Shown here: positions 55,320-64,000 of the stretch, in pieces
Numbering within the stretch: the stretch's first letter is position 1
Layout of the letters: every line of letters starts with the position of its first letter
Assembly (NCBI RefSeq): GCF_004803755.1
Contig: NZ_CP032311.1
Location: 1,256,501 to 1,320,500 of the forward strand
DNA length: 64,000 nucleotides
Source of the DNA: Pseudomonas sp. DG56-2
Lineage (GTDB): Bacteria; Pseudomonadota; Gammaproteobacteria; Pseudomonadales; Pseudomonadaceae
Reading direction: 5' to 3'
Made by a program: the position numbers and the translations under genes
The notes under the pieces: generated by a model
The model's input: only the letters and a program-made list of their open reading frames with translations
The model's database searches: none
What the model was told of the DNA's origin: nothing

Positions 55320-56288
55320 ATGTCTTCACATAAAACCTTAGCTATCGCCCTGTGTCTGGCTATGACCGGTTGCGCACAGCACTCTCAACAAGGCACAGCA
55401 GACAGCGGGATCGACTGGTGGCCCTTCGGTTCGGACAAGGTTGCCAACCAGGAAGTGAAGGAAGTGGTCGCCGCAAAAGTTGCCAAGGCAGATGCCAAGT
55501 CGCAAAGCAGTCGTTGGTGGTGGCCGTTCGGCGACAGTGACAAGTCCAAGACCGCAGCTGTGCCGAAAATTGACCACAAGGCCACTCAAGCCTGGTTGGA
55601 CAGCTATGAGCCGCGTCTGCGCGAAGCCATCAAAGACAGTAAGTTCGAGCTTGAGCGCCGCGAAGATGTGCTGGTAGTGACTGTGCCGGTAGACAGCTCC
55701 TACAACCCAGACCGCCCGGCCATGCTTTTGCCTGTTACGCTCGGCCCTATTACCCGGGTGGCCAAGGCGGTTGAAACCGACAAGCAGACGGCAGTACTGG
55801 TGCTCGGGCATGCCGATACCAGCGGTGCCGCGGTCGGTAACCAGAAGCTCAGCCAAGAGCGTGCCCAGTCCGTTGCCGCAATCTTTCGCCTCAGCGGTCT
55901 TGAGCGTGATCGTTTGAGTTTGCGTGGCATGGGTTCGGAAATGCCGCGCGCAGCCAACGACAGCGTGGAAGGTCGTTCGCTTAACCGTCGAGTAGAAATG
56001 GTCCTGACGCCACAGAACACCATGATCGCTCTGGTTGCCAAGTACAAGCAACCTACGCCGAGCCCAGCTGAGCTGGTTGCCGTGCAAGATGCCAAGGCCC
56101 CGGTCAAGGCAGCGGTAAAACCTGCTGCCAAGGCGCCGGTGAAAAAGGCCAGCGTCACCAAGAAAGCCGCTCCAGCCAAAGCCACAACGGCAAAAAAGAA
56201 AGCTCCTGCAGCCAAAGCCCCGGCCAAGAAGCCAGCGCCTGCTGCCAAGAAAGTGGCCGCCAATACCAGCCCTGCGAAGACCAACTGA
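55320..56288 (+). CDS. OmpA-family lipoprotein with histone-H1-like tail
   Basis: A 322-residue lipoprotein (lipobox MTGC at about 15-18). Two near-identical aromatic boxes, DWWPFGSDK and RWWWPFGDSDK, follow. The OmpA domain spans about 100-240 (VLVLGHADTSGAAVGNQKLS, NRRVEMVLTP). The last 75 residues are a repetitive Ala/Lys/Pro tail (PAAKAPVKKA, KKKAPAAKAPAKKP) like AlgP and histone H1. Such tails bind polyanions. If exported, the tail would contact lipopolysaccharide, teichoic-like polymers or extracellular DNA. It is followed by pdxH 18 bases later. Confidence 0.88.
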   Translation: MSSHKTLAIALCLAMTGCAQHSQQGTADSGIDWWPFGSDKVANQEVKEVVAAKVAKADAKSQSSRWWWPFGDSDKSKTAAVPKIDHKATQAWLDSYEPRLREAIKDSKFELERREDVLVVTVPVDSSYNPDRPAMLLPVTLGPITRVAKAVETDKQTAVLVLGHADTSGAAVGNQKLSQERAQSVAAIFRLSGLERDRLSLRGMGSEMPRAANDSVEGRSLNRRVEMVLTPQNTMIALVAKYKQPTPSPAELVAVQDAKAPVKAAVKPAAKAPVKKASVTKKAAPAKATTAKKKAPAAKAPAKKPAPAAKKVAANTSPAKTN

Positions 56289-56306
56289 TCGTCAAGGAAC
56301 GCAGCA

Positions 56307-56954
56307 ATGACTCAAACCCTGGCAGATATGCGCCGCGACTATACCCGGGATGGCCTGGCAGAAGCCCAGGCCCCGGTCGAGCCTTTTGCGTTGTTTCATC
56401 AATGGTTCGATGACGCGGTAAAAACCGAGCAACCACCGGTAGAAGCCAATGCCATGACCCTGGCTACGGTAGATGCCGACGGCCAGCCACATTGCCGGAT
56501 CCTGTTGCTCAAGGGTTTGGATGACAAGGGCTTTACCTTTTTCACCAATTACGACAGCGCCAAAGGGCAACAGCTGCAGGCCAATCCCCGTGCGGCCATG
56601 ACCTTTTTCTGGCCAGCGCTTGAGCGTCAGGTACGGATCGAGGGCAAGGTGGTTAAAGTCAGTGCCCAGGAATCAGATGATTATTACCAGGTTCGTCCGC
56701 TGGGCAGCCGCCTTGGCGCCTGGGCGTCACCGCAGAGCCGAGTGATTGCAGATCGTGCCGAACTCGAAGGTCTGGTAAAAGCCACCGAGAAGCGATTCAG
56801 CGACACGCAGCCGCACTGTCCTGAACATTGGGGTGGCTATCGCTTGCTGCCAGAACGTATCGAATTCTGGCAGGGTCGAGCCAGTCGTTTGCATGACCGG
56901 CTCAATTATCGTCTGCAACAAGACGCTTGGTTGCGCGAGCGCCTGGCGCCTTAA
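56307..56954 (+). CDS. pdxH: Pyridoxamine 5-prime-phosphate oxidase
   Basis: A 215-residue FMN enzyme that makes pyridoxal 5-prime-phosphate. Landmarks are [36 protein letters not shown] and the C-terminal [14 protein letters not shown] substrate-binding segment. It is 18 bases downstream of the OmpA gene and ends in a four-base overlap with a convergent small gene (TTAA). Confidence 0.96.
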   Translation: MTQTLADMRRDYTRDGLAEAQAPVEPFALFHQWFDDAVKTEQPPVEANAMTLATVDADGQPHCRILLLKGLDDKGFTFFTNYDSAKGQQLQANPRAAMTFFWPALERQVRIEGKVVKVSAQESDDYYQVRPLGSRLGAWASPQSRVIADRAELEGLVKATEKRFSDTQPHCPEHWGGYRLLPERIEFWQGRASRLHDRLNYRLQQDAWLRERLAP

Positions 56955-57187
56955 TCTCCCCGGTAACCGGCGGCCTCGCGTTCCAGCCAGGCCGCCAGGT
57001 CTGCACGTTTGACCTTTTGTGCTTTGGCGTTGTCCAGACATTCAAGCATATAGGCTTTTTTGCTGTCGTCCGTTCCTGCCATTGAGAGCGCCAGGTCCCG
57101 GTCCATCCAGCGGCGGATTCGTACATACAACCACCAGTGAAAGTACAGTCCTGCCACAGTCGTAATGACGACGATGAAGTAATCCAT
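56951..57187 (-). CDS. Small membrane-anchored hypothetical protein
   Basis: A 78-residue protein with one N-terminal helix ([24 protein letters not shown]) and a charged cytoplasmic part ([27 protein letters not shown]) that looks helical. No known domain recognised. Start 57187 is preferred to a longer frame because the membrane helix then starts at the N-terminus. Its stop codon overlaps the stop of pdxH. Conserved beside pdxH in Pseudomonas; function unknown. Confidence 0.7.
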   Translation of the reverse strand: MDYFIVVITTVAGLYFHWWLYVRIRRWMDRDLALSMAGTDDSKKAYMLECLDNAKAQKVKRADLAAWLEREAAGYRGD

Positions 57188-57332
57188 GTCTATCCTTGCG
57201 TTTAACGTTTTCAGACTGCATCGATGACACAGGCTGTATGGAAGCTGAATGGAATCAATTTTACTCCGCATCAGTCGTGACAGTCGTCAATGCGCGGAGT
57301 CTAATGAACACCTGTCTTTCGGAGATTATCCT

Positions 57333-57797
57333 ATGCGTAAATCTGTTTTGCTGGCTGCCAGCTTCACCACGATGTCGCTTCTGCTTACGGGCTGTGCTTC
57401 CAGCCTGACCGGCGACTCCTACTCTCGCGACGAAGCTCGCCGGGTGCAAACCGTACGCATGGGAACCATCGAGTCGTTGCGTCCAGTGAAAATCGAGGGT
57501 ACCAAGACCCCGATCGGTGGTGGCGCTGGCGCCGTTGTCGGTGGTGTAGCGGGCAGTGCCATCGGGGGCGGCCGTGGCAGCATCGTTGCCGCGGTCATTG
57601 GTGCGGTGGCCGGTGGTCTGGCAGGTTCCGCTGCTGAAGAAGGGCTCACCCGTACTCAGGGTGTAGAAATTACTGTTCGTGAAGACGACGGCAGCATGCG
57701 CGCCTATGTGCAGGCCGTCCAGGAAAACGAGATTTTCCGCGTGGGTGATCGTGTTCGTATCATGACCGTTGATGGCACTAGCCGAGTTTCACACTGA
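57333..57797 (+). CDS. Glycine-zipper 2TM outer-membrane lipoprotein (SlyB-like)
   Basis: A 154-residue lipoprotein with lipobox LLLTGC (about 16-21) and a glycine-zipper pair of helices (GGGAGAVVGGVAGSAIGGGRG and IVAAVIGAVAGGLAGSAAEEG) as in SlyB/PcpY. The C-terminal part is a beta-rich domain (GVEITVREDDGSMRAYVQAV). SlyB-type proteins stabilise outer-membrane protein assemblies under envelope stress. GGAG precedes ATG 57333. Confidence 0.88.
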   Translation: MRKSVLLAASFTTMSLLLTGCASSLTGDSYSRDEARRVQTVRMGTIESLRPVKIEGTKTPIGGGAGAVVGGVAGSAIGGGRGSIVAAVIGAVAGGLAGSAAEEGLTRTQGVEITVREDDGSMRAYVQAVQENEIFRVGDRVRIMTVDGTSRVSH

Positions 57798-57812
57798 GAC
57801 GTTGGTAGCCCA

Positions 57813-57852
57813 TAAAAAAACCCGACTCGGCAGTGCCGGTCGGGTTTTTTAG
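57813..57852. terminator. Bidirectional terminator slyB-like / nhaA
   Basis: AAAAAAACCCGAC, a 12-base loop, and GTCGGGTTTTTT form a clear stem with A and T tracts between convergent genes. Confidence 0.92.
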
Positions 57853-57865
57853 TGCCAGGGCTTAA

Positions 57866-59044
57866 TCAGGCAGTGGCTGCCTTGCGGCTCGCCAAGGCAG
57901 TGACCGTATAACCGATCAGCGCAGCCAGAATGGAGCCGGTGAGGATACCCATGCGATCCATACCAGCGTAGTCGCTGCTACCCGGAACGAATGCCAGCGA
58001 GCCGACGAACAGGCTCATGGTAAAGCCAATGCCACACAGAATGGCAACCCCCAGCACCTGGCCCCAATTGGCACCGCTTGGCAGTGCCGCGAAGCCAAGT
58101 TTGACTGCGATCCAGGTGAGTCCGAATACCCCCACGGTCTTGCCGATCAGCAAGCCGGCAGCAATGCCCATCGGTACGTAGTGGGTGAAGCTTTCCAGTG
58201 TCACTCCCGCCAGCGAGACTCCAGCATTGGCGAAGGCGAACAAGGGCAGGATACCGTAGGCCACCCAGGGGTGCAGGGCATGCTCGAGGCTCAGCAACGG
58301 CGAGGCTTCGGCATTACGTGTGCGCAACGGAATACACAGGGCCAGGGTCACCCCTGCCAGGGTGGCATGGACACCACTCTTGAGTACGCACACCCAGAGG
58401 ATCAGGCCGATGACCATGTACGGGCCGAGCTTGACCACGCCCAGACGATTCATGGCGATCAATGCAAGCAGGCAGGCCCCGGCGAGCATCAGCGACAGAC
58501 TGGACAGTTCACCGGAATAGAACAGGGCAATGACAATGATTGCGCCCAGGTCATCGATGATTGCCAAGGTCATCAGGAACAGCTTGAGCGACACGGGCAC
58601 ACGCTTGCCCAGCAGAGCCAGCACACCCAGGGCAAAGGCGATGTCGGTGGCGGTTGGGATGGCCCAGCCGGCAACGGCAGCAGGGTCGTCCTTGTTCAGG
58701 AACCAGTAGATCAGTGCCGGAATGACCATGCCGCCAATTGCCGCTGCACCGGGCAGGACAATTTGCGAAGGCTTGGACAGGTGGCCGTCGATGACCTCGC
58801 GTTTGACCTCCAGGCCAACCAGCAGGAAAAACAGGGCCATCAATCCGTCGTTGATCCACAGCAGCAGGGGCTTGGCGATTTTCAGGGCGCCGATCTGGGC
58901 GACCACGGGCACATCAAGCAGGCCGTTGTACAGATACGACAAGGGCGAGTTGTTGATGATCAAGGCCAGGGCGGCTGCAGCAATCAGTAATAGACCGCTG
59001 GCAGCTTCCAACTGAAAAAAACGTGTGAAAGTGCTACGCAGCAA
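57866..59044 (-). CDS. nhaA: Na+/H+ antiporter NhaA
   Basis: A 392-residue membrane antiporter with about 12 helices. The ion-binding aspartates are in TDIAFALG and IIDDLGAI (adjacent Asp-Asp). [21 protein letters not shown] is a family hallmark. The start is probably the TTG at 59044: GGAG lies six bases upstream and the product begins at the conserved [13 protein letters not shown]; a GTG at 59083 is in frame but lacks a ribosome site. It extrudes sodium at alkaline pH. Confidence 0.93.
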   Translation of the reverse strand: MLRSTFTRFFQLEAASGLLLIAAAALALIINNSPLSYLYNGLLDVPVVAQIGALKIAKPLLLWINDGLMALFFLLVGLEVKREVIDGHLSKPSQIVLPGAAAIGGMVIPALIYWFLNKDDPAAVAGWAIPTATDIAFALGVLALLGKRVPVSLKLFLMTLAIIDDLGAIIVIALFYSGELSSLSLMLAGACLLALIAMNRLGVVKLGPYMVIGLILWVCVLKSGVHATLAGVTLALCIPLRTRNAEASPLLSLEHALHPWVAYGILPLFAFANAGVSLAGVTLESFTHYVPMGIAAGLLIGKTVGVFGLTWIAVKLGFAALPSGANWGQVLGVAILCGIGFTMSLFVGSLAFVPGSSDYAGMDRMGILTGSILAALIGYTVTALASRKAATA

Positions 59045-59264
59045 GGGCGCTCTCCATCCTGAGGGTTCTGAACAGGGGCACACCCTACCCTGTGAGGATA
59101 TGCATTAAAACAAAAATTATATTCTTTTTTGTTATAAGATTTGACCGTCTCTGGCTTGAGCAGCCTAGCAGTCGGCCTAGATTATTTTGCCTGGCTGTAC
59201 CTGTCATAGATGTAGGGACTTTCTTAACATGCTCATCTGAACAGCTATTTTCCGGGACTGGACC
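59045..59264. promoter_or_regulatory. Divergent promoter region nhaA / PLP enzyme
   Basis: A 220-base gap with a conspicuously AT-rich centre (59100-59145) likely to hold the nhaA promoter. No gene is supported here. Confidence 0.4.
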
Positions 59265-60359
59265 ATGAACGATCACCGCCAGTGGGCACGTGAAGCTATC
59301 CGCATCATCGAGGCCGACTTTCAACGCAGCGCTGACACGCATCTGATCCCTTTGCCTCTACCGGGCTTCCCCGACGTTGAACTGTACTTCAAGGACGAAT
59401 CCAGCCATCCCACGGGCAGTCTCAAGCATCGATTGGCGCGGTCATTGTTTCTGTATGCCCTGTGTAATGGCTGGCTGCGTCCGGGAGCACCGGTCATCGA
59501 GGCTTCCAGCGGTTCGACGGCAATCTCCGAAGCCTATTTTGCGCGTCTGCTCGGTGTACCGTTCATTGCCGTGGTGCCTGCCAGTACCTCTCAAGAGAAG
59601 ATCGCGCAAATTGCGTTCTACGGGGGACGGAGTCATCTGGTGGAGGATCCTACCCAACTCTATGCCGAGTCCGAGCGCCTGGCGGGTGAAACCGGCGGTC
59701 ATTTCATGGACCAGTTCACCTATGCCGAGCGCGCGACCGACTGGCGAGCGAACAACAATATTGCCGAGTCGATCTTTACCCAGATGCGGTTTGAGCGGCA
59801 CCCGGAACCGACCTGGCTGATCTCAAGCCCGGGAACGGGCGGAACGACCGCTACCCTGGGCCGTTATGTTCGCTATCGCCAGCACACAACACGCGTGCTC
59901 TGTGCCGATGCCGAACGCTCAGTGTTCTTCGACAGCTATCAGACCGGCGACCGCACGTTGCGCCTGGACTGTGGATCGCGAATCGAGGGGATTGGCCGCC
60001 CACGGGTCGAGGCGTCATTTCTGGCGCAAGTGATCGACGCTATGGTCAAAGTGCCGGATGCATTGTCCCTGGCTGCCATGCATTACCTGGCTGAGCGCTT
60101 GGGCCGTCGGGTAGGCGCTTCCAGTGGCACCAATTTGATCGGTGCACTGATGGCAGCACAGCAGATGCGCGCAGCCGGGGAGGCAGGGTCGATCGTGGCG
60201 ATTCTTTGCGATGGCGGTGATCGCTATGCGACCAGCTATTACGACCAGGATTGGCTGCTAGGGCAGGGCTACCAGTTGCAAGCGTTGATCGAGACGGTCA
60301 AGGCCTGTGTCGAGGAGGGGCATCCGCTGCCGGCATCAGTGCTGCGCGCAGGGATCTGA
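59265..60359 (+). CDS. PLP-dependent cysteine synthase-like enzyme (Cds1-like)
   Basis: A 364-residue fold type II PLP enzyme. The PLP Lys is in [11 protein letters not shown] (Lys54) and the phosphate loop is [15 protein letters not shown]. It is closer to Cds1-type cysteine desulfhydrases than to CysK or CysM: it has an unusual N-terminus and lacks the SAT-binding and sulfide-specific motifs of CysK. A role in cysteine breakdown is inferred. It is convergent with the flavoprotein gene across a REP-type hairpin. Confidence 0.82.
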   Translation: MNDHRQWAREAIRIIEADFQRSADTHLIPLPLPGFPDVELYFKDESSHPTGSLKHRLARSLFLYALCNGWLRPGAPVIEASSGSTAISEAYFARLLGVPFIAVVPASTSQEKIAQIAFYGGRSHLVEDPTQLYAESERLAGETGGHFMDQFTYAERATDWRANNNIAESIFTQMRFERHPEPTWLISSPGTGGTTATLGRYVRYRQHTTRVLCADAERSVFFDSYQTGDRTLRLDCGSRIEGIGRPRVEASFLAQVIDAMVKVPDALSLAAMHYLAERLGRRVGASSGTNLIGALMAAQQMRAAGEAGSIVAILCDGGDRYATSYYDQDWLLGQGYQLQALIETVKACVEEGHPLPASVLRAGI

Positions 60360-60369
60360 AACACATCGC

Positions 60370-60394
60370 GGGGCAAGTCGACGCGACTTGCCCC
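60370..60394. terminator. Palindrome between convergent genes
   Basis: GGGGCAAGTCG-ACG-CGACTTGCCCC is a perfect 11-bp stem with a 3-base loop; outer ACAC and GTGT also pair. It carries the GGGGCAAG core seen in the other REP-like hairpins of the window. Confidence 0.75.
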
Positions 60395-60406
60395 GTGTCA
60401 GCTACA

Positions 60407-62020
60407 TCAGGCTTCCAGTCCTAGCATGCTCCGCGCCACGGCTTCGGCGATACGAATACCGTCGACGCCCGCAGACAGAATCCCACCGGCATAGCCAGCG
60501 CCTTCACCGGCCGGGAACAGGCCCTTGAGGTTGAGGCTTTGCATGCTGGCATCGCGGGTGATGCGCAGCGGCGAAGAAGTACGGGTTTCAATCCCGGTCA
60601 GCACGGCGTCATGGAGGTTGTAGCCTTTGATCTGGCGATCGAATGCCGGCAAGGCTTCACGAATAGCTTCGATAGCAAAGTCAGGCAGGCTTGGCGCCAG
60701 ATCGCCAAGGTTGACCCCAGGTTTGTACGAAGGCTCGACACTGCCCAGGGCAGTGGAGGGCTTGCCCGCGACGAAGTCACCTACCAACTGGGCTGGCGCC
60801 TGGTAGTTGCTACCGCCCAGTACGTAGGCGAGCGACTCCAGTTTCTCTTGCAGCTCGATACCTGCCAGCGGGCCACCGGGATAATCCTGCTCTGGCGTGA
60901 TGCCGACGACGATGCCTGAGTTGGCGTTGCGCTCGTTACGCGAGTACTGGCTCATGCCATTGGTGACGACCCGGCCTGGTTCGCTGGTGGCCGCAACCAC
61001 AGTGCCGCCAGGGCACATGCAGAAACTGTAGACCGAGCGTCCGTTCTTGGCGTGGTGCACCAGTTTGTAATCTGCTGCACCGAGTTTCGGGTGCCCGGCG
61101 TACTTGCCCAGGCGCGCCTGGTCGATCAACGATTGCGGGTGTTCGATCCGGAAACCGATGGAAAACGGCTTGGCCTCCATGAATACGCCGCGGGCATGCA
61201 GCATGCGGAACGTATCACGGGCGCTGTGGCCCAGGGCCAAAATGACATGCCGGGAATGCAGTTGTTCACCGCTGGCCAGGACAACGCCATTGAGTTGACC
61301 GTCATCCATCAGCAGATCGGTAACCTTCTGTTCGAAGCGCACTTCGCCGCCAAGCGCGTGGATCTCGTGGCGCATGTTCTCGACCATACCGGTCAGGCGG
61401 AAGGTACCGATGTGGGGTTTGTTGACGTAGAGGATTTCATCCGGAGCTCCGGCCTTGACGAACTCGTTCAGCACCTTGCGACCGTGGTGCTGCGGATCTT
61501 TGATCTGACTGTAGAGTTTGCCATCAGAGAACGTACCGGCACCGCCCTCACCGAATTGTACGTTCGACTCAGGATTGAGTTCGCTCTTGCGCCACAGGCC
61601 CCAGGTGTCCTTGGTGCGCTGGCGCACTTCCTTGCCGCGCTCGAGGATGATCGGCTTGAAACCCATCTGCGCCAGCAGCAGGCCGGCGAAAATACCGCAG
61701 GGGCCAAAGCCGACAACAATGGGGCGTTCCTGCAGGTCGGCAGGAGCGTGGCCAACGACCTTGTAACTGACATCCGGCGCGACGTTGACGTTGTGATCGT
61801 CGGCGAATTTTTTCAGCAGTTCAGATTCGTTGCTGGCAGTCAGGTCGATGGTGTAGATGAACAGCATTTCGCTGTTCTTCTTGCGGGCGTCATAACTGCG
61901 CTTGAACAGGGTGAAGTCCAGCAATTGTTCATCGCTGATGCCCAGGCGTTGCACAATGGCCTCGCGCAGGGCTTCATCAGGATGATCAAGCGGCAGCTTC
62001 AGTTCGGTGATTCGTAACAT
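60407..62020 (-). CDS. FAD-dependent oxidoreductase, COG2509-type
   Basis: A 537-residue flavoprotein of an uncharacterised family. The FAD motif is IVVGFGPCGIFAGLLLAQMG (near 105), VEMRHEIH-type segment and a C-terminal GLFPAGEGAGYAGGILSAGVDGIRIAE close the FAD site. The N-terminal 90 residues resemble a small alpha/beta domain (RITELKLPLDHPDEALREAI). Related proteins are annotated as putative dehydrogenases without assigned substrate. Start 62020 has ATG; a longer frame would add eight residues. Confidence 0.88.
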   Translation of the reverse strand: MLRITELKLPLDHPDEALREAIVQRLGISDEQLLDFTLFKRSYDARKKNSEMLFIYTIDLTASNESELLKKFADDHNVNVAPDVSYKVVGHAPADLQERPIVVGFGPCGIFAGLLLAQMGFKPIILERGKEVRQRTKDTWGLWRKSELNPESNVQFGEGGAGTFSDGKLYSQIKDPQHHGRKVLNEFVKAGAPDEILYVNKPHIGTFRLTGMVENMRHEIHALGGEVRFEQKVTDLLMDDGQLNGVVLASGEQLHSRHVILALGHSARDTFRMLHARGVFMEAKPFSIGFRIEHPQSLIDQARLGKYAGHPKLGAADYKLVHHAKNGRSVYSFCMCPGGTVVAATSEPGRVVTNGMSQYSRNERNANSGIVVGITPEQDYPGGPLAGIELQEKLESLAYVLGGSNYQAPAQLVGDFVAGKPSTALGSVEPSYKPGVNLGDLAPSLPDFAIEAIREALPAFDRQIKGYNLHDAVLTGIETRTSSPLRITRDASMQSLNLKGLFPAGEGAGYAGGILSAGVDGIRIAEAVARSMLGLEA

Positions 62021-62126
62021 GGCAGGGTCCAGTATCGCGGCCATGAACGGCCGTCGGCTTTACACAAACCGCCAAGTATAAGCTGTTCGCCGCATAAGCA
62101 GGCAGGATAAACGCAGACGCCGATGA

Positions 62127-62798
62127 TCAGTCGTTACGGGAGCCGCCGTAGTAAGCGCATCCACGCATGGTCTGGCCGTTTACCCGAAGTTCGGCACTGA
62201 GGTGGCGCACCGCCCCACTCATTGTGTCGACGCAGCGTTGCGGTGCGATCCAGAGGTCCACACGTTGGCCATTGGCTTCGGTGCTGAGGCTGAAGCGGCC
62301 ATCGGGCAATTGTTCTTCAAGGTAAGGGACGGCCAGCTCCGGTTGTCCTGGGCGGGTCAACACCATCCCTTTGCTCCCGGCCTTGAGGTCCCAGTCAGGC
62401 TCATTGCCATGTGCACGCACGGTCAGGCGTTTGAAGTTCGGGTCGCTGCAGGCGCTACTGGAGTGTTCGACCCGGTACAGGCGTTGCACATTCAATTGCC
62501 CATCGTTGCCTTCTTTCTGGCTGGCAGAAAGGTTTGCGCCGACATCTGCGAACAGAGTACCTGGCTCGTCGGCAAGTGCTGCAGCTTCTTGTAGCAGGCC
62601 CGTGTTCCCGGCATCGAATACGACAAAGTGACGATTTTCCGCGCAAGGCTTGAACAGCAGCTGACCACCTTTGGCGCTGAGTTCACCCTGCATGCGTATC
62701 ATGCCGGCTGAGGATGCCTGGGGTTTTTCCGCCAGCATCTGGCAGCCCGCGAACAGCGGTAACAAGGCGACAAGCAACAACGAAGGGGCGGCACGCAT
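62127..62798 (-). CDS. Lipoprotein with COG3650-type domain
   Basis: A 223-residue lipoprotein: signal with lipobox LFAGC (about 16-20), a META-like/COG3650 domain (FKPCAENRHFVVFDAGNT) and a C-terminal half with FKRLTVRAHGNEPDWDLKAG and RHLSAELRVNGQTMRGCAYYG. These patterns match envelope proteins of unknown role, and the Cys pairs CAEN and CVDT or RGCAYYG may form disulfides. Start 62798 places the signal peptide at the N-terminus. Confidence 0.78.
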   Translation of the reverse strand: MRAAPSLLLVALLPLFAGCQMLAEKPQASSAGMIRMQGELSAKGGQLLFKPCAENRHFVVFDAGNTGLLQEAAALADEPGTLFADVGANLSASQKEGNDGQLNVQRLYRVEHSSSACSDPNFKRLTVRAHGNEPDWDLKAGSKGMVLTRPGQPELAVPYLEEQLPDGRFSLSTEANGQRVDLWIAPQRCVDTMSGAVRHLSAELRVNGQTMRGCAYYGGSRND

Positions 62799-62906
62799 CG
62801 AGCAAACTCCAGGGTCTCTACCGAAAGGTGCCGTCACGTTACGCAGGCTCAAGGGCGATCACAAGGCTTTCGCCCGCATGAGCGCCCTTGGCGGTACAAA
62901 GCCTGC

Positions 62907-62937
62907 GCATGAAAAAAGGCCCGAAGGCCTTTTCTCA
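62907..62937 (-). terminator. Terminator of the liv operon
   Basis: On the minus strand AAAAGGCCTTCGGGCCTTTT is followed by TTC and a T-rich run; it lies just after livF. Confidence 0.85.
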
Positions 62938-62951
62938 CTTGCTGAGGCAGA

Positions 62952-63653
62952 TCAACCGCCCAGGTAAGCGTCACGCACCTTCGGATCGGTCAGCAGCGCT
63001 TCCCCGGTGCCCTGCATCACCACGCGACCGTTCTCCAATACATAAGCGCGGTCGGCGACTTTCAAGGCTTGGTTGGCGTTCTGCTCAACCAGGAACACCG
63101 TCACGCCATCCTTGCGCAGTTGTTCGATAATATCGAAGATCTGCTGGATGATGATGGGTGCCAGGCCTAGCGATGGCTCGTCCAGCAACAGCAGTTTGGG
63201 TTTGCTCATCAGTGCCCGTCCAATGGCGAGCATTTGTTGCTCGCCGCCAGACATGGTGCCGCCGCGCTGAGAAAAGCGCTCCTTCAGACGCGGGAACAGG
63301 TGCAAGACCTTGTCCATTTGCTCCTGATAGTCGCCCTTGTTGGTAAAGAAGCCACCCATGGCCAGGTTTTCCTCGACGGTCAGGCGGGCAAATACCCGAC
63401 GACCTTCGGGCACCACGGCAATGCTCTTGCGCATGATGTGCGAGGACGGCTGGCCCACCAGCTCTTCGCCCAGGTACTTGATGCTACCGCTGTGGGCTTG
63501 CGGAGAACCGCAAAGGGTCATCAGCAGCGTCGACTTGCCGGCACCGTTGGCACCGATCAGGGTAACGATCTCGCCTTGGCGAATCTCGACGTTGACGCTG
63601 TGCAGTGCCTGGATCTTGCCGTAGAAGGTGGAAACGTTTTCGAACTGCAGCAT
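62952..63653 (-). CDS. livF: Branched-chain amino-acid ABC transporter, ATP-binding subunit LivF
   Basis: A 233-residue ABC ATPase. Walker A GANGAGKST (near 37), signature TMSGGEQQMLAIGRALM, Walker B LLLDEPSLGLAP and switch His or Gln in FLVEQNANQAL. It pairs with LivG to drive uptake of leucine, isoleucine and valine. It abuts the preceding livG: its ATG follows the stop codon directly. Confidence 0.94.
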   Translation of the reverse strand: MLQFENVSTFYGKIQALHSVNVEIRQGEIVTLIGANGAGKSTLLMTLCGSPQAHSGSIKYLGEELVGQPSSHIMRKSIAVVPEGRRVFARLTVEENLAMGGFFTNKGDYQEQMDKVLHLFPRLKERFSQRGGTMSGGEQQMLAIGRALMSKPKLLLLDEPSLGLAPIIIQQIFDIIEQLRKDGVTVFLVEQNANQALKVADRAYVLENGRVVMQGTGEALLTDPKVRDAYLGG

Positions 63654-64000
63654 TTACGCTTCCCCCAGGTAGGCTTTAATCACTTCAGGGTTGTCGCGGA
63701 TCTGATCCGGCGTACCGTCGGCCAGGGGAGTGCCCTGGTTGATTACGACAATATGGTCGGAAATGCTCATGACCAGCTTCATGTCGTGCTCGATCAGCAG
63801 AACGGTGACGTTGTGCTCTTCGCGCAGAATGCTGATCAGCGCCTTCAGATCTTCGGTCTCTTTCGGGTTCAGGCCGGCCGCTGGTTCGTCGAGCATGAGG
63901 ATCCGCGGGCGGGTCATCATGCAACGTGCGATCTCCAGGCGTCGCTGCTGGCCATAAGCCAAGGTACCGGCGGTACGGTTGGCGAACTCGGTGAGGTTGA
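63654..64000 (-). CDS. livG: Branched-chain amino-acid ABC transporter, ATP-binding subunit LivG, C-terminal part
   Basis: Partial gene running off the right edge; the visible 115 residues contain the signature LAYGQQRRLEIARCMM, Walker B LMLDEPAAGLNP and switch His in LIEHDMKLVM. The frame stays open to the last base (upstream residues LTEFANRTAGT). It is the partner of LivF; the rest of the liv operon lies beyond the window. Confidence 0.92.
   Translation of the reverse strand, partial: NLTEFANRTAGTLAYGQQRRLEIARCMMTRPRILMLDEPAAGLNPKETEDLKALISILREEHNVTVLLIEHDMKLVMSISDHIVVINQGTPLADGTPDQIRDNPEVIKAYLGEA

Overview
The window is a piece of a Pseudomonas chromosome. Gene content and order match known Pseudomonas blocks: metR - hydrolase - glpM and glpDRKF, argF - grxD - bfr - bfd - peroxiredoxin - rnt - pyrC - motY - argG, nth - rnf - metG, and quiP - ychJ-like - OmpA - dinG-like - pdxH. 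GC content looks moderate-high (about 58-60 %). The direct linkage of aat transport genes to aauSR, without ggt or ansB between them, points to a putida/fluorescens-type lineage rather than P. aeruginosa. I see no prophage, insertion sequence, integron, CRISPR array, rRNA or tRNA gene. Most of the window is vertically inherited core genome; the few atypical stretches are short.

Layout. 1-2.4 kb: end of a LysE exporter, metR, a secreted alpha/beta hydrolase. 2.4-9.5 kb, all on the minus strand: glpM and the acidic amino-acid uptake system aatJQMP with its two-component system AauS/AauR; a sigma-54 promoter and two AauR-type operators lie upstream of aatJ. 9.5-14.6 kb: glycerol regulon glpF-glpK-glpR-glpD. 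14.8-27.2 kb: ybaK-type deacylase, PhzF-like protein, orphan ABC ATPase, argF, a molybdopterin oxidoreductase, monothiol glutaredoxin, bacterioferritin and its ferredoxin, peroxiredoxin, rnt-pyrC, flagellar motY with a sigma-28 promoter, and argG. 27.2-28.8 kb: an AT-richer patch with an unknown membrane protein and an orphan LuxR-type response regulator. 28.9-33.4 kb: a 59-codon gene, nth, and an rnf operon with no rnfC and a short rnfE. 33.4-38.4 kb: metG, apbC/mrp, cold-shock gene, dcd and a proline-rich small protein.

38.4-49.4 kb is envelope- and periplasm-oriented: an AstE-like deacylase, a five-heme cytochrome c that looks like a fusion, the acyl-homoserine-lactone acylase quiP, two SEC-C proteins (one extremely His-rich) around a LEA2 lipoprotein, tandem OmpA/TSP3 lipoproteins, a DUF1145 protein and a collagen-like secreted protein. 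49.5-57.8 kb: DinG-type helicase, agarase-like glycosidase, EstB-type serine hydrolase, an OmpA lipoprotein with a histone-H1-like tail, pdxH, and a glycine-zipper lipoprotein. 57.9-64 kb: nhaA, a Cds1-like PLP enzyme, a COG2509-type flavoprotein, a lipoprotein and the start of the liv branched-chain amino-acid operon.

The best candidates for something unusual are: the RnfC-less Rnf operon; the five-heme cytochrome fusion; the His-rich SEC-C protein; a hairpin that sequesters the ribosome binding site of the second OmpA gene; a hairpin that buries the start codon of the 1.4 kb hydrolase; and a perfect 40-bp palindrome at 48.9 kb. No wholly new multi-gene system can be claimed from sequence alone.
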